64,000 nt of DNA from Filomicrobium insigne (GTDB lineage: Bacteria; Pseudomonadota; Alphaproteobacteria; Rhizobiales; Hyphomicrobiaceae), in contig NZ_FNJC01000001.1 of assembly GCF_900104305.1 (NCBI RefSeq), forward strand, positions 186,001 to 250,000. Direction: 5' to 3'. The notes beneath the pieces were generated by a model. The model had not been told where the DNA came from and searched no databases. It saw only the letters and a program-made list of their open reading frames with translations. The first letter of the stretch is position 1, and every line of letters starts with the position of its first letter. Below, one piece after another: positions 63,791-64,000 of the stretch. Position numbers and translations under genes: made by a program.

Positions 63791-63831
63791 AAATTTGCGA
63801 GAAGGGCGAAATTCCGTCCTTCCCGCAATTT
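63791..63831 (-). terminator. Likely terminator downstream of amtB
   Basis: An imperfect 14-base stem (AAATTTGCGAGAAGG with CCTTCCCGCAATTT) about 65 bases past the amtB stop. On the minus strand the second arm runs into AATTTTCGCC. Confidence 0.5.
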
Positions 63832-63896
63832 GGTCCCTCACCTGGCTAATGGCATTCCCAGCGGGCTAGGCGTGCGCGCCCGATCCGGAGCCCTCG

Positions 63897-64000
63897 TCAG
63901 TAGTTGTATGCGCGCTCGCCGTGCTCCGAAACGTCGAGCCCTTCGCGTTCTTTATCCTGAGATGGGCGCAAGCCGACAATGAGGTCTACGATTTTGTAGA
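63897..64000 (-). CDS. amtB: Ammonium transporter AmtB, C-terminal fragment
   Basis: The last 33 codons of a gene that begins beyond the window. They read YKIVDLIVGLRPSQDKEREGLDVSEHGERAYNY before a TGA. This is the cytosolic tail of AmtB; the conserved G-L-R-x-S-x-x-x-E-R-E-G-L-D-x-x-x-H-G-E stretch is the segment that docks GlnK. The rest cannot be seen, nor whether glnK precedes it. Confidence 0.8.
   Translation of the reverse strand, partial: YKIVDLIVGLRPSQDKEREGLDVSEHGERAYNY

Noticed and set aside
1-64000. tRNA, rRNA, CRISPR or prophage features
   Set aside because: No T-loop-like GTTCGAATC in gaps with acceptor pairing, no regular short repeats and no integrase, capsid or transposase genes were seen.

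Overview
The window looks like chromosomal DNA of a GC-rich alphaproteobacterium of the Hyphomicrobiales, probably close to Hyphomicrobium. Supporting signs are an NdvA-like cyclic-glucan exporter, betaine-lipid genes btaA/btaB, a serine/alanine-glyoxylate aminotransferase, HmuQ-type haem oxygenase with HemP, an NsrR with C91/C98/C104, sites resembling Irr boxes, and a Rhizobiales-type dispersed intergenic repeat. The genus is inference. Genes are dense, often with ATGA/TAATG junctions. I found no tRNA, rRNA, CRISPR array, prophage or intact insertion sequence.

Layout. 0-16.3 kb is envelope and cofactor genes: a Ca2+/Na+ exchanger-type protein, cytochrome b561, a stand-alone RibD reductase domain and ribA, a YfhO-type membrane protein coupled to NdvA, a GT87-type glycosyltransferase broken by two opposite frameshifts, a WecA/MraY-like phosphoglycosyl transferase followed by a DedA protein, btaA-btaB, a second DedA protein, a 56-residue basic protein and a cytochrome P450. 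16.3-31.9 kb is an iron/haem island: imelysin plus di-haem oxidoreductase on the minus strand; then an Rrf2 regulator without Fe-S cysteines, two Irr-like boxes, an uncharacterised Cys-rich protein, a Bfd-like protein, bacterioferritin, a second imelysin and a DUF1513 protein; then TonB, a HutX-like protein, HmuQ, HmuR, HemP, HmuT, HmuU and HmuV. 32-35.2 kb is a ZrgA-type zinc-uptake operon with a Zur-like upstream element.

35.5-40.7 kb holds ferredoxin FdxA, an aminotransferase, a nitronate monooxygenase, NsrR, and a divergent truncated-globin / 5-formyl-THF cyclo-ligase / PAS operon. NsrR-like 11-1-11 boxes lie before both the globin operon and fdxA. 40.7-50.5 kb is mixed: a SUMF1-domain protein, PxpB/PxpC, an orphan AT-rich gene, a TSUP exporter, a GGDEF-EAL protein, an alpha/beta hydrolase and an SDR. 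50.7-60.5 kb carries an Mrp-type antiporter operon (E-F-G-B-C-D plus a second large subunit that has lost the TM5 glutamate) downstream of an RND efflux pair. The window ends with an AI-2E family permease, a membrane metallophosphoesterase and the 3' end of amtB.

How the parts fit: the iron island would capture haem (HmuR/TonB), import it (HmuTUV), degrade it (HmuQ), store the iron (Bfr with a Bfd-like partner) and sense iron and NO. The least-described candidates are the Cys-rich gene behind the twin Irr-like boxes (20258-20794), the Rrf2 protein without cluster ligands (19526-19999), the globin/folate/PAS operon (39186-40704) and the orphan at 44091-44789. No database search was possible; all family calls are from reading the sequence.
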